From: UBA2705 sp963977125
Lineage (GTDB): Bacteria; Pseudomonadota; Alphaproteobacteria; Micavibrionales; Micavibrionaceae
Length of the DNA: 64,000 bases
Direction of reading: 5' to 3'
NCBI GenBank assembly: GCA_963977125.1
Contig: CAXBNJ010000008.1
Location: forward strand, 1-64,000
Shown: positions 1-8,421 of the stretch, piece after piece
How the letters are laid out: every line of letters begins with the position of its first letter
Position numbering within the stretch: the stretch's first letter is position 1
Notes under the pieces: generated by a model
What the model was told of the DNA's origin: nothing
What the model saw: only the letters and a program-made list of their open reading frames with translations
Database searches by the model: none
Program-made: the position numbers and the translations under genes

Positions 1-125
1 CTGCCTGCCAGTAAGAATCTCCATATTTTATTCGGGTTTCGTTTAGAAGGAGGGCAGTAAATCACAGCCAAAACCAAGAAAGCCACGACCGATAAAATCA
101 TCGATGCGCCAATTATATAAATCAT
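1..125 (-). CDS. Partial small membrane protein, cut by left edge
   Basis: The start codon is at 125 and the frame stays open to the window edge, so only the first 41 residues are visible. They form one strongly hydrophobic segment (about residues 2-23), followed by Cys-Pro-Pro and a basic stretch (KRNPNK), which reads as an N-terminal membrane anchor with a positively charged cytoplasmic side. A strong Shine-Dalgarno (AAGGAGG) lies a few bases upstream. The ATG overlaps the stop codon of the upstream ORF by one base (TAATG), suggesting translational coupling. No family is recognised. Confidence 0.5.
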   Translation of the reverse strand, partial: MIYIIGASMILSVVAFLVLAVIYCPPSKRNPNKIWRFLLAG

Positions 126-316
126 TAAACCCCTCCTTTAAACAAGCGCGAACACAATTCCTTATACGCAACTTTAAGCTGCGCACATAACGTAACATAG
201 CCCCCATATAATGCAACAACGCTTTTATGAAGAGCTTTTGACTTGGAGCATACCGGCCAATCAAGTGCATTTTGAGCTCTTCGGACCACGCGAAGATCCA
301 GAGAAAAAGACAGCAT
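125..316 (-). CDS. Small hypothetical protein coupled to the edge gene
   Basis: This 63-residue frame ends exactly where the partial membrane protein begins, sharing one base (TAATG). Its last codons carry that gene's strong ribosome binding site. The protein is basic, with three cysteines and no obvious domain. No good ribosome binding site precedes its own ATG. A longer overlapping frame (43..387, 114 residues) exists in another register and cannot both be coding over the shared stretch. The one-base coupling favours the shorter one. It could also simply be leader sequence. Confidence 0.3.
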   Translation of the reverse strand: MLSFSLDLRVVRRAQNALDWPVCSKSKALHKSVVALYGGYVTLCAQLKVAYKELCSRLFKGGV

Positions 317-397
317 AAATATGCTATAGTGAGATATGAGCGATAAAAATATTTAGAAGAAACAAACCCCGCAAAAGCCACAACCACCTAAACCCAA

Positions 398-442
398 CAA
401 AAAGCCCCTGACGCATAATTTATAATTAATCGACAAGGGCTT
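398..442 (-). terminator. Terminator after the DOPA-dioxygenase-like gene
   Basis: Imperfect stem: arm 402-413 (AAGCCCCTGACG) against arm 431-442 (CGACAAGGGCTT), with ten of twelve positions pairing. On the minus strand it is followed by a T run. It lies just past the stop of the minus-strand gene at 463. The same stem sequence recurs at 2599-2628. Confidence 0.6.
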
Positions 443-462
443 ATTAAATGCTTAAAACAGGA

Positions 463-852
463 TTAAATCCGAAGTCCTGCCATAAATTTTTGATTAAAGG
501 CCACCGGCTCATTAAGCCAGAGTGCGGCATTTTCATGATCTCGTTTATCATCGCCCGTTTCTGGGTGGATAAGAATAGACAACCCACGATTATTAAACTG
601 CAACCACGGCACAATATCTGTCACCGCATCTTTGTTGATTTCAACAACGATGTTGTGTTTGGTATGAGGCCCGACTATTCCAACAGGGCTTGAAGCATTT
701 ATATGTTGCGGGAATAATGACAGCATTTCAGATTCAAGCACGCGCGCAACAGCATTCGAGTAAGTGTTCGGGTCAAAATAAACATGCACATGGTAACCGG
801 TTAGTGCCTTATTCGCCTTTAGCCATTCTTGTTTTAAAAGTTTCTTATGCAT
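463..852 (-). CDS. DOPA 4,5-dioxygenase-like aromatic ring-cleavage protein
   Basis: This small protein (129 residues) matches the bacterial/fungal DOPA 4,5-dioxygenase family, whose studied members open catechol-type rings such as L-DOPA extradiol-wise. Visible family motifs are YHVHVYFDP near the N-terminus, GPHTKHN in the middle, and NRGLSILIHPETGDD followed by DH and ALWL near the end. The conserved His residues are those expected to hold the metal. I chose the ATG at 852 because a GGGAG lies nine bases upstream; an in-frame ATG at 876 would add eight residues. It is transcribed divergently from the LysR gene at 953, a classical arrangement for a regulator and its target, so that regulator probably controls it. 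The natural substrate is unknown. Confidence 0.8.
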   Translation of the reverse strand: MHKKLLKQEWLKANKALTGYHVHVYFDPNTYSNAVARVLESEMLSLFPQHINASSPVGIVGPHTKHNIVVEINKDAVTDIVPWLQFNNRGLSILIHPETGDDKRDHENAALWLNEPVAFNQKFMAGLRI

Positions 853-876
853 CGCTATATTCTCCCATTCGTTCAT

Positions 877-952
877 TATTATTCTTAGAGACTAGCAAAT
901 CGACAGCCATAGGTATAATATACAGAAACACATTTCATTATAGGTAAAAACT
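877..952. promoter_or_regulatory. Divergent LysR/dioxygenase control region
   Basis: This short AT-rich spacer separates the divergent dioxygenase and LysR genes. It contains TATAAT at 914-919, usable as a -10 box for the LysR gene, without a convincing -35. LysR proteins usually bind such shared spacers. No clear operator could be defined by eye. The LysR ATG has an AGG eight bases upstream. Confidence 0.35.
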
Positions 953-1819
953 ATGTTTCCTTCGCCCTCTGATATTCTGTATTTTATGGAAGTCGCTAAG
1001 ACATTAAATATATCGAGAGCTTCCGAGCGCCTCGGCATTAGCCAGCCATCGCTTTCCCTTGCGATGCAGCGTCTTGAAAATATCGTCGGCGTTGAGCTGC
1101 TTATACGTAACAAACAAGGCGTCACCCTAACAAAGGCTGGGCAGCAACTCTTCGCGCAATCTGGTGAGTTTATCCAGTTTTGGGAAAACGTCAAATCAAA
1201 AACAACAGCCTCAATGTCTGAAGTCGGCGGCACCTACACAATTGGCTGCCATGCCTCTATCGCCATGCATTATTTATCCAAATTTTTGCCTAAATTAATG
1301 CTTGAACACCCCAAATTAGATATAAAAATAAAGCATGATTTATCACGTAACATTACCGAAGAGGTCATTAGCTTAAAAATAGATATAGGCCTTGTTGTAA
1401 ACCCCGTTGCGCATCCTGACTTAATCATCACCCCGTTGAATAAAGGTGAAGTGACCTTGTGGACACGCGCCGAAAACCCGACAAAACTACAAGATTTCGG
1501 TGAAGATATAAGCGTCCTTATTTGCGACCCCAATTTAATACGCTCGCAAATATTTATGGATCAAATGAAGCAAAATAACATCACAATAAACCGCACAATC
1601 TTTTCAACAGATTTAGACGTAATTGCCGAGCTTGTCAGCCAAGGCGGCGGCATCGGCATTCTACCCGCCCATATTGCAGCCCGCGCCCAAAACACATTAT
1701 GCCGCGTAAAAGATGCCCCAGTATTCTATGATGATCATTGCTTAATTTATCGCATCGAGAATAAAAATGTGAAATCGATTCAGGTTATTAAGCGGGCGAT
1801 TAAAAATATTGAGCCTTAA
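953..1819 (+). CDS. LysR-family transcriptional regulator
   Basis: A 288-residue protein with the usual LysR layout. The N-terminal winged helix-turn-helix (about residues 4-62) has the signature ASERLGISQPSLSLAMQRLE, followed by a linker helix and a periplasmic-binding-protein-like effector domain. The effector domain shows LVSQGGGIGILPAHIA near residue 235, typical of the second subdomain. The length is normal for the family. Being divergent from the DOPA-dioxygenase-like gene, it most likely regulates that gene and itself in response to an aromatic or related effector; the effector cannot be read from sequence. Confidence 0.9.
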   Translation: MFPSPSDILYFMEVAKTLNISRASERLGISQPSLSLAMQRLENIVGVELLIRNKQGVTLTKAGQQLFAQSGEFIQFWENVKSKTTASMSEVGGTYTIGCHASIAMHYLSKFLPKLMLEHPKLDIKIKHDLSRNITEEVISLKIDIGLVVNPVAHPDLIITPLNKGEVTLWTRAENPTKLQDFGEDISVLICDPNLIRSQIFMDQMKQNNITINRTIFSTDLDVIAELVSQGGGIGILPAHIAARAQNTLCRVKDAPVFYDDHCLIYRIENKNVKSIQVIKRAIKNIEP

Positions 1820-1839
1820 CCTTATTCACTTCTTACAGT

Positions 1840-2544
1840 CTATACTTTTGGCCAAACCTGTATCACATCTTCAAAGCCTGTTCTGTAGAGTAGAACTTTT
1901 GCATAATTTGAAGAACTAATTGTACTGTAATCCACGTTCAATATCTCTTGATCCATGCTGAAATCCATACGATTAATTGCAACCAACAGCCAGAACTCAT
2001 CAAAAAGAGCGTAACCTTTCAGCTTTTCTTCTTTCTCATTTATTATACGCTGTAATTCTTCTACCGATGTGTTTTGAAGGCTATGCACATGTACGTCTTT
2101 CCAAGCAATAACACCTTCTACTTCAACACAAACGTAAATATACCTCAGTTCTGGGATATGACAAAACATGTTTGCTGGCATGCTCCCGTCTTTTTTAAAT
2201 TCCTTTGTACCGAGCAAATTTGCTATTTTTTTTGCCAAGCCCTTTTCTTTTTTTATAACATTGAAACCTAAGCTAACTTCTATTCTCTGGCTATATTCCT
2301 GTTCGTATAGAGTTTGGCTATCTTCTATAATACGGGCCCTTATAACCCTTTGCTTCTGTTCGCTAGAGATCACCCCTCCAGGTTTCACATAAAACTGTGT
2401 GACTTCTACCCCAATATTTTTTTCTTTATGAATAAAGCTAACATCCGGCTTATCTTGATAGTTAATGTTTTCGGCGTCTGGTATTCCATAAGCAAGCAAG
2501 AAGCTTTCAAAATATTTTTTTTCCAGTTCTTGGGTTTTCTTCAT
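1840..2544 (-). CDS. Hypothetical protein, possible PD-(D/E)XK-like fold
   Basis: A 234-residue protein without a recognised family. It has no signal peptide or membrane segment and is rich in Lys and Glu, so it is probably cytoplasmic. Near residues 32-52 it reads KPDVSF, then GVEVTQF: an acidic residue on a strand followed by a hydrophobic strand carrying E-V-T. This is the pattern of PD-(D/E)XK nuclease cores, where the second acidic residue is followed by x-K/T. That link is only a suggestion. An AGGTG precedes the ATG. It is convergent with the LysR gene (20-bp gap) and stands alone upstream of the deo terminator, as an accessory gene would. Confidence 0.6.
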   Translation of the reverse strand: MKKTQELEKKYFESFLLAYGIPDAENINYQDKPDVSFIHKEKNIGVEVTQFYVKPGGVISSEQKQRVIRARIIEDSQTLYEQEYSQRIEVSLGFNVIKKEKGLAKKIANLLGTKEFKKDGSMPANMFCHIPELRYIYVCVEVEGVIAWKDVHVHSLQNTSVEELQRIINEKEEKLKGYALFDEFWLLVAINRMDFSMDQEILNVDYSTISSSNYAKVLLYRTGFEDVIQVWPKV

Positions 2545-2593
2545 GGGGGCACCTAATGTTCTATGGCTTTACTTGTTTCATAACTAACAGTAC

Positions 2594-2630
2594 AAAAAAA
2601 GCCCCTGACGAGCAATCGGCAAGGGCTTTA
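2594..2630 (-). terminator. Terminator of the deoB-deoC-ALDH operon
   Basis: Stem arms are 2599-2610 (AAGCCCCTGACG) and 2617-2628, with a short loop and a T run on the minus strand. It lies directly after the aldehyde dehydrogenase stop at 2655. The stem is nearly identical to the terminator at 402-442. Confidence 0.8.
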
Positions 2631-2654
2631 TATATTCAAAAATAAACCTAAATA

Positions 2655-5039
2655 TCAATCACCATAAGGCAACCAGATATTCTTAACTTGCGTGGCTTCA
2701 CGTAAGAAGCGGCGGCCTTCGCCGTGGGCGGAGAGCCAATCGCGGGCTTTGCCGTTATTAACCCATGTGCGCTTGAGGTTCGCGGCGCTTTCTTTTTCAA
2801 TCATGGCGCTGCCGTCTTTTGAACCGTGATACCAAATCGCTTCGACTTGATCATGTTTAGCGAGCGTGCTTGCAAGCTCATCACGGTTACCTGTAACGAT
2901 ATTCACCACCCCTGCTGGCACGTCAGAGGTTTCTAATATCTGATAGAAATCTGTCGCGAAAAGCGGGAATCGCTCTGAGGGGATCACAATCGCTCGGTTA
3001 CCCATGGCAATTGCCGGGGCAAGCAATGAGATAAATGATAAAAGCGGCATAACATCAGGGCAAATAATCCCCATAATGCCAATTGGCTCATGCACTGCAA
3101 GGGCAACATTTTTCAAAGGCGGCGTATGCACAGCGCCATCAAATTTATCAGCCCAAGCGCCATAGCTAAATAGGCGGCTGACCGCCATATCAAATTCGCT
3201 TTTCGCGGCTTTTTTGGACACGCCTGTAAGATCAACTAAACGCTCAATCATTTCATTTTCACGATAGCTGAGGTTTTCAGCGATATAATACAGCACTTGC
3301 GCGCGATTATGCGCGGTCGCTGAAGACCACCCATCATTTTTAAATGCCGATTCAACAGCATTGCGAATATCTTTGCGGTTACCTTCACCCACGCGACCAG
3401 CGAGCTTACCGTCATGGGTAAACACCGTTAGCGTATTGCCGCCGTCAGGACGCGCCTGCTTGCCGCCTACATAGTTTTTCGCAGTCTGATCAATGCCTTT
3501 GCGTGCATCATCATTAGCGGCCTCTATAAGCGTTGGCGCATCGATTAAATTACCCGCTTCACCAAGCCATTCACCTTTTGGCTTCATATATTCATACATG
3601 CCTTCCTTACCGCCTTCACGGCCAAAGCCAGATTCACGGTACCCACCAAAGCCACATGCCGCATCAAATTGGTTGGTGGTATTCACCCAAACAACGCCCG
3701 CTTTAATCATGGAAGACGCTTCCAAAGCACGGTTAATATTTTCAGACCAAACGCTCGAGGCCAAACCAAATTGCGTGTTATTCGCCAAATCAACCGCTTC
3801 TTTCAATGTACGGAACGTCATAACCGTCAGCACAGGGCCAAATATTTCTTCGCGCACAACGATGCTCGCAGGGCTGACATTAGTAATTAATGTTGGCGGA
3901 TAAAAACATCCATTTTCAGGCATATCAATTTCAGGCTGCCAAATTTCAGCGCCTTCTGCTGCGCCTTTATTGACCAAATCAGTAATGCGCTCTAATTGGA
4001 TCGGGTCAACAATTGCGCCCATATCCATTGTTTTATCAAGTGGATCACCAATGCGGAATTTATTGAGGCGGATTTTCAGTTTTTCAACTAAACGCTCTGC
4101 CACGCCTTCTTCGACCAAAAGGCGCGAGCCTGCGCAGCATACTTGGCCTTGGTTAAACCAAATCGCATCAACCAAACCTTCAACTGCGCCATCCAAATCA
4201 GCATCTTCAAACACGATAAACGGTGATTTACCGCCAAGTTCTAAAGTCAGTTTTTTGTCAGAGCCTGCCGTCGCTTCACGAATGTAACGACCAACCCCTG
4301 TTGAGCCTGTAAAGGCGATTTTCGCAACATCGGGGTGATTAACAATATGCGATCCCGTCTCACCTGCGCCTGTGACAATATTCACGACGCCCGCGGGCAA
4401 GCCTGCTTCTGCGCATAACTCAGCGAAATATAAAGCTGTAAGCGAAGTATATTCAGCCGGTTTTAAAACCACGCAATTTCCTGCAGCAATTGCAGGGGCA
4501 ATTTTCCATGCCATCATCAATAAAGGGAAGTTCCACGGTATAACCTGACCAACAACGCCAAGCGCTTCTTGCTCAGGAAATTCTTGATCCATAAGCTGCG
4601 CCCAACCGGCGTGATGGTAGAAATGGCGCGCAACAAGCGGCACATCTATATCGCGTGATTCACGAATAGGTTTGCCGTTATCTAAGGTTTCAAGCACCGA
4701 TATAAAACGGCCCGTCTTTTGAATTAGGCGCGCTAATGTATACATGAATTTGGCACGTTCATGACCGAGCAGGCCTGACCATTTTGGGAAAGCTTTTGCT
4801 GCAGCATTTACCGCAGCATCAACATCAGCTTTTCCTGCGACGGATACTTTGCCTAAATAGCTACCATCTGCTGGATTATGGCTTTCAATAAAGTTTTCAC
4901 CTTCAATAGGGCTCACCCATTTTCCGTCGATGAATAATTTAAACCCATCTTTATGTGCGCCTAACCATTCATGCACATAATCAGATTGTTCTGGCGCAGG
5001 GCCGTAAGACATTGTTTCGTATATTTCTGCAATACTCAT
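2655..5039 (-). CDS. ALDH16-type two-domain aldehyde dehydrogenase
   Basis: At 794 residues this is far longer than a usual aldehyde dehydrogenase (about 480-500). The first domain (about 30-490) is complete: PWN near 168-170, the general-base Glu267 in LELGGK, and the nucleophile Cys301 in GQVCCAG. The second domain (about 540-770) keeps ALDH-like blocks such as EPIGIMGIICPD and PAGVVNIVTG but shows neither catalytic Cys nor LELGG, so it is a pseudoenzyme domain. This matches the ALDH16 family, which pairs an active and a degenerate domain. It is the last gene of deoB-deoC-ALDH, ten bases after deoC. A natural role is oxidising the acetaldehyde released by DeoC; that substrate is inferred. 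AGGA precedes the ATG. Confidence 0.9.
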   Translation of the reverse strand: MSIAEIYETMSYGPAPEQSDYVHEWLGAHKDGFKLFIDGKWVSPIEGENFIESHNPADGSYLGKVSVAGKADVDAAVNAAAKAFPKWSGLLGHERAKFMYTLARLIQKTGRFISVLETLDNGKPIRESRDIDVPLVARHFYHHAGWAQLMDQEFPEQEALGVVGQVIPWNFPLLMMAWKIAPAIAAGNCVVLKPAEYTSLTALYFAELCAEAGLPAGVVNIVTGAGETGSHIVNHPDVAKIAFTGSTGVGRYIREATAGSDKKLTLELGGKSPFIVFEDADLDGAVEGLVDAIWFNQGQVCCAGSRLLVEEGVAERLVEKLKIRLNKFRIGDPLDKTMDMGAIVDPIQLERITDLVNKGAAEGAEIWQPEIDMPENGCFYPPTLITNVSPASIVVREEIFGPVLTVMTFRTLKEAVDLANNTQFGLASSVWSENINRALEASSMIKAGVVWVNTTNQFDAACGFGGYRESGFGREGGKEGMYEYMKPKGEWLGEAGNLIDAPTLIEAANDDARKGIDQTAKNYVGGKQARPDGGNTLTVFTHDGKLAGRVGEGNRKDIRNAVESAFKNDGWSSATAHNRAQVLYYIAENLSYRENEMIERLVDLTGVSKKAAKSEFDMAVSRLFSYGAWADKFDGAVHTPPLKNVALAVHEPIGIMGIICPDVMPLLSFISLLAPAIAMGNRAIVIPSERFPLFATDFYQILETSDVPAGVVNIVTGNRDELASTLAKHDQVEAIWYHGSKDGSAMIEKESAANLKRTWVNNGKARDWLSAHGEGRRFLREATQVKNIWLPYGD

Positions 5040-5049
5040 GTGATTAATC

Positions 5050-6057
5050 CTAAGCTATGGGATGGCGGTGGGCGGCGGAATAACGGCCGGTAACAAAATG
5101 TTCAAGCTGGCGTTCAATATCACCAAGCAAGCTTGATGCGCCGAAGCGGAATAGATGCGGCTGCAACCATTCATCACCAAGTTCTTCTTTAATTAAAACC
5201 AGATACTGCAAAGCAATTTTTGATGTGCTAATGCCACCGGCTGGCTTATAGCCAACAATCTGCCCTGTTTTCTCGTAAAAATCGCGGATCATGCGGATCA
5301 TCACCAGCGATACGGGCAAGGTTGCGTTAACGCTTTCCATGCCTGTTGATGTTTTAATAAAATCAGAGCCAGCCATCATACAAACCATAGAGGCTTTGGC
5401 GACTTTAGTAATTGACCCTAATTGACCCGTTGCCAAAATCGCTTTCATATGCGCATCGCCACAGGCTTCACGATAGAGTTTAACTTCGTCATAAAGCGCC
5501 TGCCAATTGCCTGTAAGCACATGGCGGCGTGAGATAACAATATCAATTTCCTCAGCGCCAGCGGCGACCGAAGCGCGAATTTCAGCAAGGCGCGTTTCAA
5601 GCGGCGCTAAGCCTGCGGGAAAGCCTGTTGATACGGCGGCGACAGGAATGCCGCTGCCTTTTAAGGCATCGACAGCGGTTTCAACCATTTCGTGATAAAC
5701 ACAAACCGCGCCTGTGGTGAGGTTTTGATCTGCAAAGCCAAGCGATTCTAATATATCAGGGCGCACAGGGTTGCGCGCTTTAGCGCATAAACGGCGAACG
5801 CGGCCCGATGTATCATCACCAGAAAGCGTGGTTAAATCGATGCAAGAGATCGCTTTTAACAGCCATGCGGCTTGATAGTCTTTTTTCACCGAGCGGCGAT
5901 TATTTAAGCTTGCAATGCGGCGATCAACGGCTGATTTATTGACTTTGATTTCATCAACCCAGCTTGGGTTAAAATCGCAGCCTTCAACGCGCTTGAAACT
6001 GTTATGCAATAATTGAACATTATCTTTCATTACTTCCTCAGCTTTCATCTTATTCAT
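5050..6057 (-). CDS. deoC: Deoxyribose-phosphate aldolase
   Basis: Cytoplasmic class I aldolase that splits 2-deoxyribose-5-phosphate into glyceraldehyde-3-phosphate and acetaldehyde. The Schiff-base lysine lies in SDFIKTSTG, and the second lysine in GYKPAGGIST. At 335 residues it is longer than the E. coli enzyme (259). The N-terminal part (VNKSAVDRR, AAWLLKAISCIDLTTLSGDD) resembles the longer eukaryote-type DERA. It sits eight bases after deoB and ten before the ALDH16 gene, so the three are surely co-transcribed. AGGG precedes the ATG. Confidence 0.95.
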   Translation of the reverse strand: MNKMKAEEVMKDNVQLLHNSFKRVEGCDFNPSWVDEIKVNKSAVDRRIASLNNRRSVKKDYQAAWLLKAISCIDLTTLSGDDTSGRVRRLCAKARNPVRPDILESLGFADQNLTTGAVCVYHEMVETAVDALKGSGIPVAAVSTGFPAGLAPLETRLAEIRASVAAGAEEIDIVISRRHVLTGNWQALYDEVKLYREACGDAHMKAILATGQLGSITKVAKASMVCMMAGSDFIKTSTGMESVNATLPVSLVMIRMIRDFYEKTGQIVGYKPAGGISTSKIALQYLVLIKEELGDEWLQPHLFRFGASSLLGDIERQLEHFVTGRYSAAHRHPIA

Positions 6058-6065
6058 ACCCTTCC

Positions 6066-7289
6066 CTATTCGTCTTGCAAAAAGGACACGCCAAATGGCA
6101 TAGGCTCTAGACCTAAATGCACAGCAAGGCTGGTTCCAATATCTGCAAAGGTTTCTCTCTTCCCGATTGAACCGGGTTTAACTTTAGGGCCAAAGGCAAT
6201 CACAGGCACATTTTCACGCGTGTGATCTGATCCTGGCCATGTTGGATCGCAGCCATGGTCAGCTGTCAGCACCACAACATCATCAGGGCGAAGCGCCGCT
6301 TGCAAGCGTGGTAAGTTACGGTCAAATTCTTCTAATGCTGCAGCATAACCAATTACGTCACGGCGATGGCCATAGAGCATATCAAAGTCAACAAAATTGG
6401 CAAAAACAAGCGCATTGTCATTGGCTTTTTCAACATGTTCCATCATCACATCAAAAATTTGTGCATTGCCGTGCGCTTTGTATTTTTGGGTAATGCCTTG
6501 ATGCGCAAAAATATCAGCAATTTTACCAATAGAAATCACTTCACCGCCGGCCTGCGCTATCTTATCAAGCAATGTTGGCGCAGGTGGCAGCACGGATAAA
6601 TCACGGCGGTTACCTGTGCGCTCAAAATTGCCCACGCTCTCCCCAATAAACGGACGCGCAATAACGCGGCCAATATTATATTCATCAACAAGCTTACGCG
6701 CGACCGCGCAAACCTCAAGCAAGCGCTCTAAACCAAAATGCGTTTCATGTGCAGCAATTTGCAGCACAGAATCTGATGAGGTATAGACGATTAACTTGCC
6801 TGTTTTAATATGTTCTTCGCCGTATTTATCAATAATTTCTGTGCCTGAAGCATGACAATTACCAACTATGCCATTTAAATCGCATTGCTCAACCAAGTCA
6901 GATACAAGCTTTTCAGGGAAGCTTGGCACTTCTTTGGGGAAGTAACCCCAATCAAACTCAACAGGAACGCCCGCCATTTCCCAGTGACCGCTTGGTGTGT
7001 CTTTGCCTTTGCTGAGCTCCGCTGCAAAACCGTATTTACCAGTGATCTCCGTGGCTTTTTCAATAGGCAGGTCATGACCGGCGGATTCTTCACCCGCAAG
7101 GCCAAGGCCAAGCTTCATCATGTTGGGGATATGCAAAGCGCCAGAGCGCACGCCGTCTTTATCGGCTTTACCCAGCGCGCATTGTTCAGCGATATGGCCA
7201 AAGGTATTTGACCCCACATCACCGAAATCGGCCGCGTCATCAGTTTCACCAACACCAAAAGAATCCAAAACAACTATAATTGCGCGCAA
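6066..7289 (-). CDS. deoB: Phosphopentomutase
   Basis: Interconverts (deoxy)ribose-1-phosphate and the 5-phosphate, linking nucleoside phosphorolysis to DeoC. It belongs to the alkaline-phosphatase-like, two-Mn family: the N-terminal metal site is in VVLDSFGVGETDDA, the nucleophile region in KGKDTPSGHWE, and later metal ligands in DFDMLYGHRRD and LTADHGCDPTWPGSDHTRE. I place the start at a TTG at 7287-7289. It lies seven bases after AGGAG and gives a 407-residue protein, the same length as E. coli DeoB. The ATG at 7331 adds 14 unconserved residues and has no ribosome binding site. First gene of the minus-strand operon. Confidence 0.95.
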   Translation of the reverse strand: MRAIIVVLDSFGVGETDDAADFGDVGSNTFGHIAEQCALGKADKDGVRSGALHIPNMMKLGLGLAGEESAGHDLPIEKATEITGKYGFAAELSKGKDTPSGHWEMAGVPVEFDWGYFPKEVPSFPEKLVSDLVEQCDLNGIVGNCHASGTEIIDKYGEEHIKTGKLIVYTSSDSVLQIAAHETHFGLERLLEVCAVARKLVDEYNIGRVIARPFIGESVGNFERTGNRRDLSVLPPAPTLLDKIAQAGGEVISIGKIADIFAHQGITQKYKAHGNAQIFDVMMEHVEKANDNALVFANFVDFDMLYGHRRDVIGYAAALEEFDRNLPRLQAALRPDDVVVLTADHGCDPTWPGSDHTRENVPVIAFGPKVKPGSIGKRETFADIGTSLAVHLGLEPMPFGVSFLQDE

Positions 7290-7372
7290 CGTCACTCTCC
7301 TAAAAAACCAAACGCTGTTTATAAAGCTCAATGAACAAGCCTATTAACAGCCGAACTGGTCGATAATTTTAT

Positions 7373-7467
7373 CTATACGTTAGAATTTAGTTCACAAACA
7401 CAGATATGTTTGTATGATCGAACCAAGTTAAACGTATAGTCCTTTATTTATATGGAGGCGATCATAC
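7373..7467. promoter_or_regulatory. Nested inverted repeats between deoB and PNP
   Basis: Three inverted repeats lie in the spacer between the divergent nucleoside genes. CTATACGTT (7373-7381) mirrors 7431-7439. ACAAACA (7394-7400) mirrors TGTTTGT (7407-7413). GTATGATCG (7412-7420) mirrors CGATCATAC (7459-7467). The left part also reads GTTAGAATT (7379-7387), which resembles half of the E. coli DeoR operator. This is the expected place for a regulator controlling both directions. No regulator gene is adjacent, so the binding protein is unknown. Confidence 0.55.
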
Positions 7468-7513
7468 GCCATTTAGAAAAATATTTCTATAGTCTTATTC
7501 AGGAGCAGACCAG

Positions 7514-8338
7514 ATGATAAAACAAGAGATCGAAAGAAGCGTTGCCGCCATTAAAGCGCAACATAAAGGCGCTTTCCCAAAAACAGCGATTATCCTTGGC
7601 AGTGGCCTTGGTAGCTTTGGCGAAAAAATGGATATCGAAACCACCATTACTTACGATAAAATCCCTGATTTCCCACAGCCAACCGTCGAAGGTCACGCGG
7701 GCAAATTATTGATCGGTACTGTTGGCCGTACGCCAATTGTTTGTATGCAAGGTCGTATGCATCTTTATGAAGGTCACCCAGCCGCGCAGCTTGCTATCTC
7801 AATCCGCACCTTTAGAAAGCTCGGCGTTGAAACGCTGATCATCACTAATGCGGCCGGTAGCCTACGCATGAATATGCCAGCCGGCTCTATCATGCGCATT
7901 GAAGACCACGTCAACATGTCTGGCTTTAACCCGTTAATTGGCCCGAATGACAATGATTTCGGCCCACGCTTCTTTGATATGAGCGACGCGTATGACAAAG
8001 AATTGCAAGACCGCATGTGCAAAGCTGCACGCAATGTTGATGTACATTTACATCACGGTACATACGTACAATTCTCAGGCCCGAACTTTGAAACCCCCGC
8101 TGAGATCAGAATGCTTGGTAAACTTGGCCTTGATGCGGTTGGTATGTCCACCGTACAAGAATGCCTTGTCGCACGCCATTGCGGCATGAAAGTCGCTGGC
8201 CTATCGCTGATTACTAATCTGGGCGCTGGCCTCGCTGGCCACGCATTGTCTCACGCTGAGACCCTAAGCGAAGGCGAAAAAGCCTATGGCAGCATCAGCA
8301 AAGTCCTTGTTGAATTTATTGACGGACTTTCTGATTAA
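7514..8338 (+). CDS. punA: Purine nucleoside phosphorylase, trimeric type
   Basis: Cleaves purine (deoxy)nucleosides with phosphate to base plus (deoxy)ribose-1-phosphate in the cytoplasm. The 274-residue length and motifs fit the low-mass trimeric class rather than the hexameric DeoD class: phosphate-binding GSGLGSFGE near residue 29, GRMHLYEGH, NAAGSL, GPNFETPAEIRM and the base-binding VGMSTVQE. AGGAG lies eight bases before the ATG. It is divergent from deoB and shares the repeat-rich spacer, so its product feeds DeoB directly. A strong terminator follows, so it is a single-gene unit. Confidence 0.95.
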   Translation: MIKQEIERSVAAIKAQHKGAFPKTAIILGSGLGSFGEKMDIETTITYDKIPDFPQPTVEGHAGKLLIGTVGRTPIVCMQGRMHLYEGHPAAQLAISIRTFRKLGVETLIITNAAGSLRMNMPAGSIMRIEDHVNMSGFNPLIGPNDNDFGPRFFDMSDAYDKELQDRMCKAARNVDVHLHHGTYVQFSGPNFETPAEIRMLGKLGLDAVGMSTVQECLVARHCGMKVAGLSLITNLGAGLAGHALSHAETLSEGEKAYGSISKVLVEFIDGLSD

Positions 8339-8364
8339 TTAGCCTGACTAAACATGTACAAATA

Positions 8365-8400
8365 AAAAGCCCCCTGTTTAAACAATAGGGGGCTTTTTTT
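8365..8400 (+). terminator. Terminator after PNP
   Basis: A perfect GC-rich stem, AAAAGCCCCCT against AGGGGGCTTTT, with a ten-base loop and a long T run. It also faces the end of the minus-strand cusA gene, where the flanking A run gives a T tract in that direction, so it may work both ways. Confidence 0.9.
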
Positions 8401-8421
8401 ATAGGATATCATAAAGCTAAC

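Noticed and set aside
43..387. A 114-residue frame on the minus strand at the left edge.
   Set aside because: It conflicts with the two coupled frames (1-125 and 125-316), which have a strong ribosome binding site and a TAATG overlap; its own start has no ribosome binding site.
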